A stretch of DNA of 64,000 nucleotides from Cupriavidus sp. U2 (lineage in GTDB: Bacteria; Pseudomonadota; Gammaproteobacteria; Burkholderiales; Burkholderiaceae), in NCBI RefSeq assembly GCF_009663685.2, contig NZ_RCOG02000002.1, positions 567,499 through 631,498 on the forward strand, written 5' to 3'. Under the pieces are notes generated by a model. That model saw nothing but the letters and a program-made list of their open reading frames with translations. It did not search any database and was not told where the DNA came from. Positions 18,001 through 26,642 of the stretch are shown here, piece by piece. The translations under genes were made by a program, and so were the position numbers. How positions within the stretch are numbered: position 1 is the first letter of the stretch; every line of letters starts with the position of its first letter.

Positions 18001-18154
18001 CCACCATCACGCGGAACGTGAACGGCGGATCTTCGTCCTGGCCAAGCTGGAAGAACGCCAGCAGGCCGCCCAGCAGCAGCACGACCAGCAGGTAACGCGT
18101 GAGCGGCTGGTGTTCGAGCGCCCAGCGCGACAGGTTGAAACGGGAATGTTCCAT
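15044..18154 (-). CDS. RND efflux transporter permease
   Basis: A 1036-residue proton-driven inner-membrane pump of the AcrB/MexB superfamily: an N-terminal helix, a large periplasmic loop, helices 2-6, a second loop and helices 8-12. The proton-relay pair is visible in TM4 (LGLLVDDAIIAVEMM). It has the RND motif GEFVHVLIEAVVIVLGV before TM2, and a second-loop beginning PDSSRPELMVELWMPEGTAI typical of the YerP/multidrug subgroup rather than CzcA-type metal pumps. The adaptor gene ends 9 nt upstream. No outer-membrane factor is in the window, so a TolC/OprM-like protein elsewhere is presumed. Confidence 0.92.
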   Translation of the reverse strand: MEHSRFNLSRWALEHQPLTRYLLVVLLLGGLLAFFQLGQDEDPPFTFRVMVVQAFWPGATAEQIAVQVTDKIERQLQEVPYADKIRSFSKPGETTVIFQLADNSPAKDTAQIWYTVRKKIGDIQQTLPQGVRGPFFNDEFGDVYGSIYALSADGFSYKELREYADLVRQELLRIPAVAKVTLLGLQDEKIFIEFNQARFAQLGLDINAIANQISEQNNPTGSGVLVTPTDNLQVRVTGQLGDVEDLQNLVLRGPNGIANIRLGDIAHVYRAYVDPPVSKMRFNGKDVIGLGISMEKGGDIIALGQELRRVTDGLRGQLPVGIEMDQVQDQPQAVKRSVGEFVHVLIEAVVIVLGVSFVALGLHTRPLRLDVRPGLVVALTIPLVLAVTFLFMNIFGIGLHKISLGALIIALGLLVDDAIIAVEMMVRKLEEGFSKMEAATFAYTSTAMPMLTGTLITAAGFLPVGLARSTVGEYTFAIFAVTSLALVLSWLAAVYFTPYLGYLILKTRTQDGGHHEVFDTPFYARFRQLVNWCVTWRKTVIAITLVAFALGLLAFKYVEKQFFPDSSRPELMVELWMPEGTAIAETEAMTKRFEAAMRRDKGVQSVTSFVGTGAPRFYLPLDQIFPQSNVAQAIVMPVTVEARDALRKRIERVLVTEFPQLRGRVKLLPNGPPVQYPVQFRVIGPDAGGVRKVADQVRAIMTANPNTVGVNDNWNENVKMLRLELDQDKARALGVTTNAIARATQAVLTGVPVGQYRDADKLIDIIMRTPRSERDTMSDLNNVLVPTSTGRAVPLTQVARVTLKSEPGVIWRENRDFGITVQSDIVDGIQGPTVTAQINPKLDPIRAALPAGYRITIAGAQEESGKAGASIAAQLPLCIFLIFTLLMLQLHSFSRAVMVFLTGPLGLIGAAATLLLLHSPMGFVAQLGITALLGMIIRNSVILVDQIEQDIRSGLPPWNAIVESAVRRFRPIILTAAAAVLAMIPLSRSTFWGPMAVAIMGGLVVATVLTLLFLPALYATWFRIKPPEDERGVMAG

Positions 18155-18163
18155 GCGCCGCCC

Positions 18164-19408
18164 TCAGCCCAGGCGGCGGTCAAGGGCGCTCAGCTGCGCG
18201 CCGGGGTTCGAGGCCGGCTGGGCCGGCGCCACGCTCTGCATCGGCTTGACCTTCTGCCCGGGCTTGAGCAGATGGACGCCGGCCGTGACGATGGTCTGAC
18301 CCGGCGTCAGACCCTGCCGCACCTCGATCAGGTTGCCCTGCGCCTCGCCCAGCGTCACCGGCACCGGCTTGACCGTACCGCTGCCGCCCTGCCCGGGCTG
18401 GTAGATCCACACGTGGTTGGCGCCCTTGTCCTGCAGCAAAGCGGTCAGCGGCACGCGGATCGTGGCTGCATCGCCGGTCCGGGTGAACGACACCACGGCC
18501 GTCATGCCGATGCGCAGGTCGGCCGGCGGGTTGGGAATGCTGACGCGGGTGGGATAGGTACGCGTGACCGGATCGGCGGCCGCCGAAATCTCGCGCACCC
18601 GGCCCGGCAACGTGCGGTCGGGGTCCGACCACGTATGGATCGACACATCGGTGATGCCACGCAGCATGTCGACCTGATCCTCGGGCAGGCCGATGGCCAC
18701 TTCCTTTTCGGCGGTCTGCGCCACACGGATGACCGGCTGGCCCGGCGTGACCACCTGGCCCACCTCGGTGTCGATGGCGGTCACCACGCCGTCGGCGTCG
18801 GCCGTCAGCACCGCGTAGCCGGTCTGGTTCGACTGGTTGCGCAGGCTGGCCTGCGCCTGTTCCAGCCGCGATGCGGCCGAATCGAAGGTCGCCTGGCGGC
18901 GGTTCAGCTCCGCCGCGCTGATGAAGTTCCTGGCCGCCAGTTCCTTGTAGCGTTTCAGGTCGGCGGCGGCCAGGTCGCGGTCGGTTCTGGCCGCATCGTA
19001 CTGGGCCCGCGCGCCGGACTCGGCCAATGCCAGGTCGGTCGGATCAAGCCGGGCCAGCGGCTGCCCCTTGCGTACGCTGGCCCCGACATCGACCAGACGG
19101 ACCGCAATCTTGCCGCCCACCCGGAATCCCAGCCGCGACTCGATACGCGGGCGCACCTCGCCCGAAAACTCGTACTCGGTCTTGCCGGCCGCCGGGCTCA
19201 GTTGCATCAGGCGTACCGGCCGCACGTCCTCCACAGGCTCGGCCTGCTTGCCGCATCCGCCCAGTGCCAGCAGCCCCACCATGGCCAGCAGCCCCGCGGC
19301 CGCACGGGCCCGCACCGGCCGCACCGGGCGGCGTACGGCCAGGCGCGACTTGGGAACGAGATCAACTTCAGCGGCCGCAACTTCCGGCCTGGCAACGGGC
19401 ACTGGCAT
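18164..19408 (-). CDS. RND efflux periplasmic adaptor (membrane fusion) lipoprotein
   Basis: A 414-residue adaptor linking the permease to an outer-membrane channel. The order is a hydrophobic segment ending in a lipobox LGGC (Cys52), a lipoyl half (RLGFRVGGKIAVRLVDVGASVRKGQPL), an alpha-helical hairpin around residues 130-190, then a second lipoyl half (TADADGVVTAIDTEVGQVV) and beta-barrel (LRIGMTAVVSF). ATG 19408 gives an unusually long, Arg/Val-rich ~35-residue stretch before the hydrophobic core. First gene of a two-gene operon with the permease. Confidence 0.9.
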   Translation of the reverse strand: MPVPVARPEVAAAEVDLVPKSRLAVRRPVRPVRARAAAGLLAMVGLLALGGCGKQAEPVEDVRPVRLMQLSPAAGKTEYEFSGEVRPRIESRLGFRVGGKIAVRLVDVGASVRKGQPLARLDPTDLALAESGARAQYDAARTDRDLAAADLKRYKELAARNFISAAELNRRQATFDSAASRLEQAQASLRNQSNQTGYAVLTADADGVVTAIDTEVGQVVTPGQPVIRVAQTAEKEVAIGLPEDQVDMLRGITDVSIHTWSDPDRTLPGRVREISAAADPVTRTYPTRVSIPNPPADLRIGMTAVVSFTRTGDAATIRVPLTALLQDKGANHVWIYQPGQGGSGTVKPVPVTLGEAQGNLIEVRQGLTPGQTIVTAGVHLLKPGQKVKPMQSVAPAQPASNPGAQLSALDRRLG

Positions 19409-19617
19409 GGACAAGCGTCTTTGAGTCGGTGGAAAGATGAAGCTGGGGTGCAGCAAAAACCGGCTGAAACTCGGGCTGAATCCGGCAGCGGTACTGCGCG
19501 GCCTTGCGGCCGGATGGTGTCTCGCTGGCGCCTCGGGTCGGGCGCGTTGCCGCCGTTCCGGTCGATTCCCGGAACTCCGGAAATCGGCCATGGGGAGTTA
19601 ATAACTTTGCGGTCAGT

Positions 19618-19646
19618 AATATAGCGAGCGTCCATGAGTGCGTCAA
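19618..19646 (-). promoter_or_regulatory. Sigma-70 promoter for the RND operon
   Basis: On the minus strand TTGACG (complement of 19641-19646) is 17 bp from TATATT (complement of 19618-19623). This is a near-consensus promoter about 200 nt before the adaptor start. A short palindrome, AGTTA-A-TAACT (19596-19606), lies just downstream of the -10 and could be an operator. Confidence 0.6.
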
Positions 19647-19760
19647 ACGCCGGATGACGAACGGCTGTATTCCGCGACAAAACGCCACGTTCCCGGCGCG
19701 GCACGCAATAAGGGCCTTTTTCATCACGCAATCGGCGGGGCCGCTCCAGGTGGCCAATGT

Positions 19761-19766
19761 TACAAT
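19761..19766 (+). promoter_or_regulatory. -10 element candidate for the squalene/phytoene synthase-like gene
   Basis: TACAAT lies about 48 nt before the GTG at 19814; no clear -35 is visible. If it is used, transcription starts after the ATG at 19757, which supports the GTG start. Confidence 0.35.
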
Positions 19767-19813
19767 TCGCCGCTTTGGCGCCGCCCCCGCCGCCCCACCA
19801 GAAAGAGATTGGC

Positions 19814-20644
19814 GTGACGCCCGATCAGTATTGCCAGGACAAGGCCGCGAAAAGCGGCTCCAGCTTCCATTACAGCAGCCTGCTCCTGCCCCCCGAACGC
19901 CGCCGGGCGCTGACGGCCCTGCAAGCCTGGCGCCTGGAGCTCGATGCCATCGTTCACGAGAACCATGATGCCGGCGTGGCCCTGCAGCGGCTGGACTGGT
20001 GGCGCGCCGAACTGCGCCGCCTGTACGAAGGCAGCCCGAATCATCCCGTCAGCCACGCGCTGCTGCCCTACGTGGCCAGCCTGCCCCAGGCAGAGATGAC
20101 CCAGGTGCTCGATGGCACCGAGATGGACCTAGCCCAGTCGCGCTATTTCGACGAGGGGGCGCTCGGCCGGTACTGCAGGCTTGTGGGCGGTACGCTGGGC
20201 AAGCTGTCGGCACGGCTGCTGGGCTTTACCGATGAACTTACGCTGGAGTCGGCCGAAAAGCTCGGGCTGTCGCAGATGCGCATCCGCATCGTGCGTGAGG
20301 TGGGCCACGACGCCCGTCAGGGCCGCGTCTACATTCCCGTGGATACCCTGCAGCGATTCGAGGTGCCGGTGGCCGACATCATGCAGTCGCGCCATTCCCC
20401 GCAGTTTGTGACCTTGATGCGCGAACAGGCTGCGCTGGCCCGCACGCTGTACCAGGAAGCCCTGGCGCTGCTGCCCCGCGCCGACCGCCGGGCCCAGCGC
20501 GCGGCGCTGGCGCTGGCGGCCATCCACCATGCCTTGCTTGACGAGATCGAAGCCAGCGATTTCCAGGTGCTGACCCAGCGCATTGCGCTGACGCCCATGC
20601 GCAAGCTGTGGCTGGCGTGGAAGACCTGGCTCAGGAATGGCTGA
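19814..20644 (+). CDS. Squalene/phytoene synthase family protein (HpnD-like), degenerate Asp motifs
   Basis: A 276-residue soluble all-helical isoprenoid synthase homologue, closest in pattern to HpnD presqualene-diphosphate synthase of betaproteobacteria (MTPDQYCQDKAAKSGSSF, LPPERRRALTAL, DGTEMDL). The two Asp-rich Mg-binding motifs are altered. The usual EVDDVVDE is ELDAIVHE (42-49), and the usual RDVGEDARRGR is REVGHDARQGR (161-171). Only one Asp of each motif remains, so normal head-to-head condensation is doubtful. Start GTG 19814 has AAAGAGAT upstream and matches family N-termini; an ATG at 19757 would add Pro-rich sequence. No other hopanoid genes are nearby. Confidence 0.8.
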   Translation: MTPDQYCQDKAAKSGSSFHYSSLLLPPERRRALTALQAWRLELDAIVHENHDAGVALQRLDWWRAELRRLYEGSPNHPVSHALLPYVASLPQAEMTQVLDGTEMDLAQSRYFDEGALGRYCRLVGGTLGKLSARLLGFTDELTLESAEKLGLSQMRIRIVREVGHDARQGRVYIPVDTLQRFEVPVADIMQSRHSPQFVTLMREQAALARTLYQEALALLPRADRRAQRAALALAAIHHALLDEIEASDFQVLTQRIALTPMRKLWLAWKTWLRNG

Positions 20645-20737
20645 GCGCGGGTGCCTTGCCGGGTCGACCCCTTCCGCTGCCTTCGCCGTCCCTTGCCGTC
20701 AGTCCCTGGCGGCCAGTCGTTTCAGAGTATTGATGCC

Positions 20738-22000
20738 ATGACCACTGCCACGCCCTCTCTTGGCCAGCTGATTCTTGATCGCGCCGACGCCCTGGCCCGG
20801 CACTCCGATATGGAAGGCGGCCTGACCTGCGCCTACCTGACGCCCGCCCATACCCAGGCACAGGCGCTGCTGGCGCGCTGGATGGAAGATGCCGGCATGA
20901 CGGTGCGCATCGACGCCATCGGCAACGTGATCGGCCGCTATGCCGCCGACCCGGCCGAGCCGGACCCCAAGGTGCTGATGACCGGGTCGCACTTCGACAC
21001 GGTGCGCAACGGCGGACGCTACGACGGGCGGCTGGGCATCCTGCTGCCCATCGCCGTGGTGGGCGCGCTGCGCGACGCGGGCATCCGCCTGCCCTACCAC
21101 TTCGAGGTCGTGGCTTTTGCCGAAGAAGAAGGCCTGCGCTTCAAGACCAGCTTCCTGGCCAGCAGCGTGCTGGCGAACCGCTTCGATCCGGCGTTGCTGG
21201 ACCGCGTGGACACCGATGGCGTGTCGATGCGCGAAGCCTTGGCGCAGGCAGGCTTCCCGGGCGCGGGCAGCCTGAACGCGCTGCGCGCCGCGGCGGTCGA
21301 TCCCGCCACGCTGGCCGGCTTTGTCGAGGTCCACATCGAACAGGGCCCGGTGCTGCTCAATCGCGGCCTGCCCCTGGGCATCGTGACGCAGATCGCCGGT
21401 AGCAGCCGCTTCCAGGTGCATGTGGAGGGCCTGGCCAGCCATGCCGGCACCACGCCAATGGATATGCGGCGCGACGCGGCCACCGGGGCGGCGGAAATGA
21501 TCTTGCTGGTAGAGCAGCGCTGCGGCCAGGTGCCGACGCTCGTCGGCACGGTGGGCCAGTTGCAGGTGCCCAACGGATCGAGCAACGTGATTCCGGCCGC
21601 ATGCGTATTTTCGATGGACATCCGCGCGGGCGAAGACGGCATCCGCGAAGCGGCCATCGCCGATATCGTGGCGGGCATCGAGACCATTGCGGCCCGGCGA
21701 TCGCTCCAGGTCACCGTGGAACGGGTCACGCCGGTCAATAACGCGCCGTGCGCGCGCTGGCTGATGGACCAGTTCGCGGCGGTGCTGAGAAAGCGTGGGC
21801 TGGAGGCGTTCGAGCTGCCCTCAGGGGCCGGGCACGACGCGATGATGATGCAGCGGATCACCGATGTGGCAATGCTGTTCGTGCGCTGCGGCAATGGCGG
21901 GATCAGCCACAATCCGGCGGAAACGATCACGGTGGAAGACGCCCAGCAGGCCGCCGAGGTATTCGTGGACTTCCTGCGGCACTTCCGGGCGGCGGGCTGA
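20738..22000 (+). CDS. M20 Zn-dependent amidohydrolase (allantoate amidohydrolase / N-carbamoyl amino acid hydrolase type)
   Basis: A 420-residue metallo-amidohydrolase, paralogous to the gene at 5651-6898. Metal ligands are His85 and Asp96 (MTGSHFDTVRNGGRYDG), Glu130/131 (FAEEEGLRF) and a later His in VEVHIEQGPVL; a dimerisation lid region follows (HAGTTPMDMRRDA). The tail has GAGHDAMMM and GISHNPAE. The FDTVRNGGRYDG loop is closer to allantoate amidohydrolase (AllC) than the other copy's IDTQPSGGKFDG. There are no purine-catabolism neighbours. ATG 20738 was chosen on the family N-terminus. Confidence 0.85.
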   Translation: MTTATPSLGQLILDRADALARHSDMEGGLTCAYLTPAHTQAQALLARWMEDAGMTVRIDAIGNVIGRYAADPAEPDPKVLMTGSHFDTVRNGGRYDGRLGILLPIAVVGALRDAGIRLPYHFEVVAFAEEEGLRFKTSFLASSVLANRFDPALLDRVDTDGVSMREALAQAGFPGAGSLNALRAAAVDPATLAGFVEVHIEQGPVLLNRGLPLGIVTQIAGSSRFQVHVEGLASHAGTTPMDMRRDAATGAAEMILLVEQRCGQVPTLVGTVGQLQVPNGSSNVIPAACVFSMDIRAGEDGIREAAIADIVAGIETIAARRSLQVTVERVTPVNNAPCARWLMDQFAAVLRKRGLEAFELPSGAGHDAMMMQRITDVAMLFVRCGNGGISHNPAETITVEDAQQAAEVFVDFLRHFRAAG

Positions 22001-22372
22001 TCAGCCGCCCTGGTACATTTCCTTGCCGATGTCGTAAAGATTCTTGCGCAGCGTCTTGCGTTCGTCGGGCGACAGGCGCTGGCTGCCGCCGCGCTGCCCC
22101 TGACGCGCGGCACGCTCGGCCATGTCGCGCTCGGTCTCGGCACGATCATTGCGGCGCGGTGGCTGACGGTTGCGTTCGGGTGCCGGCGGGCTGCTGCCGG
22201 GCCCGCCCGGCGGCTGGCCCTTGGGATGAAGCAAATGCGCCATGCCCGCCGACTGGGCGAATGCCGGGGCAGGCGCCGCGGCTATCAGCAGGGTCAGGCC
22301 GGCCAGACAGACCACTCGCGCGCAAATTGTGCGACGCAGGGTTTGCCCGTGCCGGTTATGCTTCACTTTCAT
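22001..22372 (-). CDS. Small secreted protein of unknown function
   Basis: A 123-residue protein with a signal peptide over about residues 1-39 (hydrophobic CLAGLTLLIAAAPAPAFA, cleaved before QSAG). A Pro/Gly/Arg-rich middle follows, then a short conserved C-terminal helix RLSPDERKTLRKNLYDIG. The Ser-Pro-Asp-Glu-Arg motif recurs in small exported proteins of Cupriavidus/Burkholderia. Not recognised functionally. The gene converges with the M20 gene, whose stop abuts its own. Confidence 0.65.
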   Translation of the reverse strand: MKVKHNRHGQTLRRTICARVVCLAGLTLLIAAAPAPAFAQSAGMAHLLHPKGQPPGGPGSSPPAPERNRQPPRRNDRAETERDMAERAARQGQRGGSQRLSPDERKTLRKNLYDIGKEMYQGG

Positions 22373-22656
22373 TGGATAATGGCGGTTTCGACCGTGGCTT
22401 CCGGATCGATCTTCAGGATCCCCGGGGGCAGCGCACCGGCATCGCCCCAAGGACATCAAGGCGAATGCCAGTGTCATGGCCGGAACAGTACGATGCCCGT
22501 GGTGACCGTTCAGTTCCCAGGCGAAAAGGCGTCCCTGGGAAAACGGTTTGCGGAGTGTAAATGCACAAAAGGTGCATGCCGCCATACCACGGGGTAAAGT
22601 ATGTAACGTTTTGTTAAGCCATTTTGAGCGAAAGCGATAGTCGCTAAGATACCGCC

Positions 22657-23379
22657 ATGGAAAATACCAGCCACAAGATTCTCGTCGTGGATGACGACCC
22701 GCGCCTGCGCGACCTGCTGCGCCGCTACCTTGGCGAGCAGGGCTTCACGGTTCTCGTGGCGGAAAACGCCACGGCCATGAACAAGCTCTGGCTGCGCGAG
22801 CGTTTCGATCTGCTGGTGCTGGACCTGATGATGCCCGGCGAAGACGGGCTTTCCATCTGCCGCCGCCTGCGCGGCGCCAACGACCAGACCCCGATCATCA
22901 TGCTCACCGCCAAGGGCGAGGACGTCGACCGCATCGTCGGCCTGGAAATGGGTGCCGACGATTATCTGCCCAAGCCTTTCAATCCGCGCGAACTGATTGC
23001 GCGGATTCACGCCGTGCTGCGTCGCAAGGGGCCCGCCGAAGTACCGGGCGCGCCGTCCGAAACGCCTGAAACGTTTGCGTTCGGCGATTTCGTGCTGAAC
23101 CTGGCCACCCGTACGCTGACCAAGAACGACGAGGAAATCACCCTCACCACGGGCGAATTCTCGGTGCTCAAGGTTTTTGCCCGCCACCCGCGCCAGCCGC
23201 TGTCCCGCGAAAAGCTGATGGAAATGGCGCGCGGCCGCGAATACGAGGTGTTCGACCGCAGCCTGGACGTGCAGATTTCGCGTCTGCGCAAGCTCATCGA
23301 ACCTGACCCGAGCAACCCGCGCTTCATCCAGACGGTCTGGGGCCTGGGTTACGTCTTCATCCCCGATGGCGTGAAGTAA
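22657..23379 (+). CDS. ompR: DNA-binding response regulator OmpR
   Basis: A 240-residue two-component regulator. The receiver domain has the acidic pocket Asp12-14, the phosphoacceptor Asp56 (LLVLDLMMPG) and Lys106 (LPKPF). The C-terminal winged helix (about 135-237) includes LTTGEFSVLKVF and RSLDVQISRLRKLIE. Length and key positions are one residue off E. coli OmpR (Asp55, Lys105). It is followed 23 nt later by its kinase gene; osmotic/envelope control of porins is the family role. Confidence 0.93.
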   Translation: MENTSHKILVVDDDPRLRDLLRRYLGEQGFTVLVAENATAMNKLWLRERFDLLVLDLMMPGEDGLSICRRLRGANDQTPIIMLTAKGEDVDRIVGLEMGADDYLPKPFNPRELIARIHAVLRRKGPAEVPGAPSETPETFAFGDFVLNLATRTLTKNDEEITLTTGEFSVLKVFARHPRQPLSREKLMEMARGREYEVFDRSLDVQISRLRKLIEPDPSNPRFIQTVWGLGYVFIPDGVK

Positions 23380-23402
23380 GTCCGGTCGACCGCAGCCTCA
23401 TC

Positions 23403-24752
23403 GTGGCGACCGCCCTCGGCCGTACCGCAACGCGGTTCTTCGGTTCGCTATTCTGGCGAACCTTCATGCTGATCGCCCTTTTGCTGGCGATCTCGCTGGG
23501 TATCTGGTTCCAGAGCTATCGGCTCTTCGAACGCGCGCCGCGCGCCCAGCAGATCGCCATGCAGGTGGTCAGCGTGGTCAAGCTCACCCGCGCAGCCCTG
23601 CTCTATTCGGACCCGGCCCGGCGCCGGTTCCTGCTGCTCGACCTCGTCCAGAACGAGGGCATCAAGGTCTATCCGCGCGAAAAGGACGACGACTTTGCCG
23701 CGCCCAAGGCCAACCCCTTCCTGACCCAGCTCGTCCAGCAGGAAATCCGCAGCCGCCTGGGCGAAGACACCGTACTGGCCACCACGGTCAACGATATTCC
23801 GGGCGTGTGGGTCAGCTTCGAGATCGAAGGCGACGACTACTGGGTGGCGATCAGTCCCGAGCGTTTCGAACGCGTGCCCGGTATCCAGTGGCTCTGGTGG
23901 AGTATTGCCGCGCTGCTGCTGTCGATCATCGGTGCCGCCTTCATCACGGCGCGCGTGAACTACCCGCTCAAGCGGCTGGCCAATGCCGCGCGACTGATCG
24001 GCTCCGGGGGCGAAGCGCCGCCACTGCGCGAACAGGGCGCCAGCGAAGTGGCGCAGGCCAACCGCAGTTTCAACCAGATGGTGCGCGACCTGCGCCAGCT
24101 CGACGACGACCGCGTGGTCATGCTGGCCGGTATCTCGCACGACCTGCGTACCCCGCTCACCCGTCTGCGGCTGGAAACCGAGATGTCGCCCGTGGACACC
24201 ACCACGCGCGACGCCATGATTGCCGACATCGAACAGATGGATGCCATCATCGGCCAGTTCCTGAACTACGCCCGGCCGGGCCAGGAAGTGGTGGAGCCGG
24301 TGGACCTGTCCACGCTGGTGCAGGAATCTGTTGGCGTCTATGCCGCGCACGACGACGTGCGCGTGCACGTGCGGGCGAATGGCCCGGTCATGGCCGTGGC
24401 CAACCGCATGGAGATCCAGCGCATCCTGGACAACCTCGTCGAGAACGCGCGCCGCTATGCCAAGGACGAGGAATCGGGCATGGCCGAGGTGGAAATCTCC
24501 ACGCGCGTGGAGGACAAGGAAGCCGTGCTGGTGGTGGCCGACAGCGGGCCCGGCGTGCCGAACGAGCAGTTGTCGCTGCTGACCCGGCCGTTCTACCGGC
24601 TCGACAGCGCGCGCAGCGAGGCCAAGGGCGCCGGCCTGGGCATGTCGATCGTCAACCGTATCCTGCAGCGCAATGGCGGCCGCCTGATCCTGGCCAACCG
24701 CCCCGCCCCGAAAACGGGGCTCGTGGTCAGCGCGCGATTCAGGCGCGCCTGA
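23403..24752 (+). CDS. envZ: Osmosensor histidine kinase EnvZ
   Basis: A 449-residue inner-membrane kinase starting with GTG. The order is TM1 (about 18-36), a periplasmic domain (37-163), TM2 (164-183), a HAMP domain (184-236), a dimerisation/phosphoacceptor region with His246 in AGISHDLRTPLTRLR, then a HATPase_c domain with N box (ILDNLVENARRYA), G1 (VVADSGPGVP) and G2 (KGAGLGMSIV). The H-box and PLTRLR follow the EnvZ pattern. It phosphorylates the OmpR encoded immediately upstream. Confidence 0.92.
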   Translation: MATALGRTATRFFGSLFWRTFMLIALLLAISLGIWFQSYRLFERAPRAQQIAMQVVSVVKLTRAALLYSDPARRRFLLLDLVQNEGIKVYPREKDDDFAAPKANPFLTQLVQQEIRSRLGEDTVLATTVNDIPGVWVSFEIEGDDYWVAISPERFERVPGIQWLWWSIAALLLSIIGAAFITARVNYPLKRLANAARLIGSGGEAPPLREQGASEVAQANRSFNQMVRDLRQLDDDRVVMLAGISHDLRTPLTRLRLETEMSPVDTTTRDAMIADIEQMDAIIGQFLNYARPGQEVVEPVDLSTLVQESVGVYAAHDDVRVHVRANGPVMAVANRMEIQRILDNLVENARRYAKDEESGMAEVEISTRVEDKEAVLVVADSGPGVPNEQLSLLTRPFYRLDSARSEAKGAGLGMSIVNRILQRNGGRLILANRPAPKTGLVVSARFRRA

Positions 24753-24812
24753 CCCGCCGCTTCCCCCCCTTCGCGCCCCACTTGCGTGCCCGCATGCCCC
24801 GCATGCGGCGCA

Positions 24813-24840
24813 TTGACAGGTTTTCTTCAGCATTTGATAT
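24813..24840 (+). promoter_or_regulatory. Candidate promoter with downstream palindrome
   Basis: TTGACA (24813-24818) is 16 bp from TGATAT (24835-24840). A perfect inverted repeat AATGAC-AGC-GTCATT (24866-24880) lies just after the likely start point. It would drive the MFS gene with a leader of about 180 nt. Confidence 0.4.
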
Positions 24841-25027
24841 GGTTTTGAAAGGTTGCTGACAGGGGAATGACAGCGTCATTGCGCACACTTCAGGCCATCG
24901 ACAGGCCGATGCATACAACGGCATCCGAAGTCATGGCGCCGCCTGCCGCAGCACCCCTTTTCCGCCATGGCTGACAACAATCGACAACATGCCGCACGAC
25001 CCCACGTACGGCGACCGAGAGACAGCC

Positions 25028-26320
25028 ATGTCAAGCTCCAGCTCCACCCCCCAGCACGGTTTCCGGACCGTGTTCCGCGTCGTCAGCGGAAACTTCCTCG
25101 AAATGTACGACTTCATGGTGTACGGCTTCTACGCCGCCGCCATCGCGCGTACGTTCTTCCCTGCCGGCGATGAGTTTGCATCGCTGATGCTGTCGCTGGC
25201 CACGTTCGGCGCCGGCTTCCTGATGCGACCGCTTGGCGCGATCGTGCTGGGCGCCTACATCGACCATCACGGCCGCCGCAAGGGCTTGATCATCACGCTG
25301 GCGCTGATGGCGCTGGGCACGCTGCTGATCGCGCTGGTGCCGGGCTATGCATCGATCGGCGTGGCCGCACCGCTGCTGGTGTTGTTCGGGCGCCTGCTGC
25401 AGGGTTTCTCGGCCGGCGTGGAACTGGGCGGCGTATCGGTGTACCTGTCCGAGATTGCCAAGCCCGGCCAGAAGGGCTTCTACGTGGCCTGGCAGTCGGC
25501 CAGCCAGCAGGTGGCCGTGATTTTCGCCGGCCTGCTCGGCGTGATCCTGCACGCCACGCTGGCGCCCGCACAGATGGACAGCTGGGGCTGGCGCGTGCCG
25601 TTCCTGATCGGCTGCCTGATCGTGCCGTTCCTGTTCCTGATCCGCCGCTCGCTGGAAGAAACCGAGGAATTCCGCACGCGCAAGCATCGTCCGTCGATCA
25701 ACGAGATCTACCGTTCGATGCTCGACAACTGGCGCATCATCATCGCCGGCTGCCTGATGGTGGTGATGACCACGGTGTCGTTCTACATGATTACCGCGTA
25801 CACGCCGACGTTCGGCAAGACCGTGCTCAAGCTCGACGACGTGGACAACCTGATCGTCACGATGTGCGTGGGCCTGTCGAACTTCATCTGGCTGCCGCTG
25901 ATGGGCGCCCTGTCCGACCGTATCGGCCGCAAGCCGCTGCTGGTGTTCTTCACGATCGCCACGCTGGTCACGGCCTACCCCGCGGTGTCGTGGCTGGTGG
26001 CGGCGCCGTCTTTCGAGCGCCTGCTGATGGTGGAACTGTGGCTGTCGTTCCTGTATGGCAGCTATAACGGCGCCATGGTCGTCACTCTGACCGAGGTCAT
26101 GCCGCCCGCCGTGCGTACCGCCGGCTTCTCGCTGGCCTACAGCCTGGCCACGGCGCTGTTCGGCGGCTTCACGCCGGCGATCTCGACGTACCTGATCCAC
26201 AGCACCGGCAACAAGGCAGCCCCCGGCCTGTGGCTGATGTTTGCCGCAGCTTGCGGCCTGGTGGCCACGCTGGTCATCTTCCGCGCCCGGCGCGAGCGCG
26301 CGGCGCTGCACGCCGCCTGA
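25028..26320 (+). CDS. MFS transporter, metabolite:H+ symporter (MHS) family, citrate/tricarballylate type
   Basis: A 430-residue 12-helix inner-membrane symporter. The first helix region [16 protein letters not shown], the segment [28 protein letters not shown] and later [14 protein letters not shown] closely follow the CitA/TcuC pattern, so citrate or a similar tricarboxylate is the likely substrate. The ATG at 25028 is preferred; an in-frame ATG at 24989 would add 13 residues before MSSSSS. It is monocistronic by context, with no citrate-metabolism genes alongside. Confidence 0.85.
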   Translation: MSSSSSTPQHGFRTVFRVVSGNFLEMYDFMVYGFYAAAIARTFFPAGDEFASLMLSLATFGAGFLMRPLGAIVLGAYIDHHGRRKGLIITLALMALGTLLIALVPGYASIGVAAPLLVLFGRLLQGFSAGVELGGVSVYLSEIAKPGQKGFYVAWQSASQQVAVIFAGLLGVILHATLAPAQMDSWGWRVPFLIGCLIVPFLFLIRRSLEETEEFRTRKHRPSINEIYRSMLDNWRIIIAGCLMVVMTTVSFYMITAYTPTFGKTVLKLDDVDNLIVTMCVGLSNFIWLPLMGALSDRIGRKPLLVFFTIATLVTAYPAVSWLVAAPSFERLLMVELWLSFLYGSYNGAMVVTLTEVMPPAVRTAGFSLAYSLATALFGGFTPAISTYLIHSTGNKAAPGLWLMFAAACGLVATLVIFRARRERAALHAA

Positions 26321-26642
26321 GCCTCCGGCGTACCTGCCGCATGCGTGCGGCCCGCGCCGCCTTCATGTGCCTGACACGTTCGCGTGGCAGGTATGTGATG
26401 GCGGCGCGCTTGCTTTCCGGACAGCCGTCACCATTTGGCACTCATGGCATACTTGCGGCGAGTTTTTGCGCAGCGCGAGACGCTGCCTATCGGTCCGTTT
26501 AAGAAAACCAATTGGCCTTGGTGCGCCCGAATGCGCATACTCGGAGCTTTCGTGCAAATACGATTGACATCCCCGGCTGCCGCGGGAACCGAATCGTAAG
26601 ATTGCAAGCCTCAATCTGTTCAACCGTATCTAGGAGAAGTCA
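26321..26642. other. Noncoding region upstream of ahpC
   Basis: A 322-nt region without a credible gene. A perfect -35 hexamer TTGACA occurs at 26564-26569, about 75 nt before ahpC, but no good -10 lies 16-18 bp downstream, as might be expected of an activator-dependent (OxyR-type) promoter. I could not find a full OxyR site by eye. AGGAGAAGTCA ahead of ATG 26643 is the ribosome-binding site. Confidence 0.4.

Noticed and set aside
19757..19813. Earlier ATG start for the HpnD-like gene
   Set aside because: It would add a Pro-rich segment unlike the family and would lie across a TACAAT -10-like element; the GTG at 19814 has a better upstream sequence.
26564..26602. A complete sigma-70 promoter for ahpC based on TTGACA
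   Set aside because: No acceptable -10 lies at 16-18 bp; TAAGAT is 27 bp away. An activator-dependent promoter remains possible but cannot be shown.
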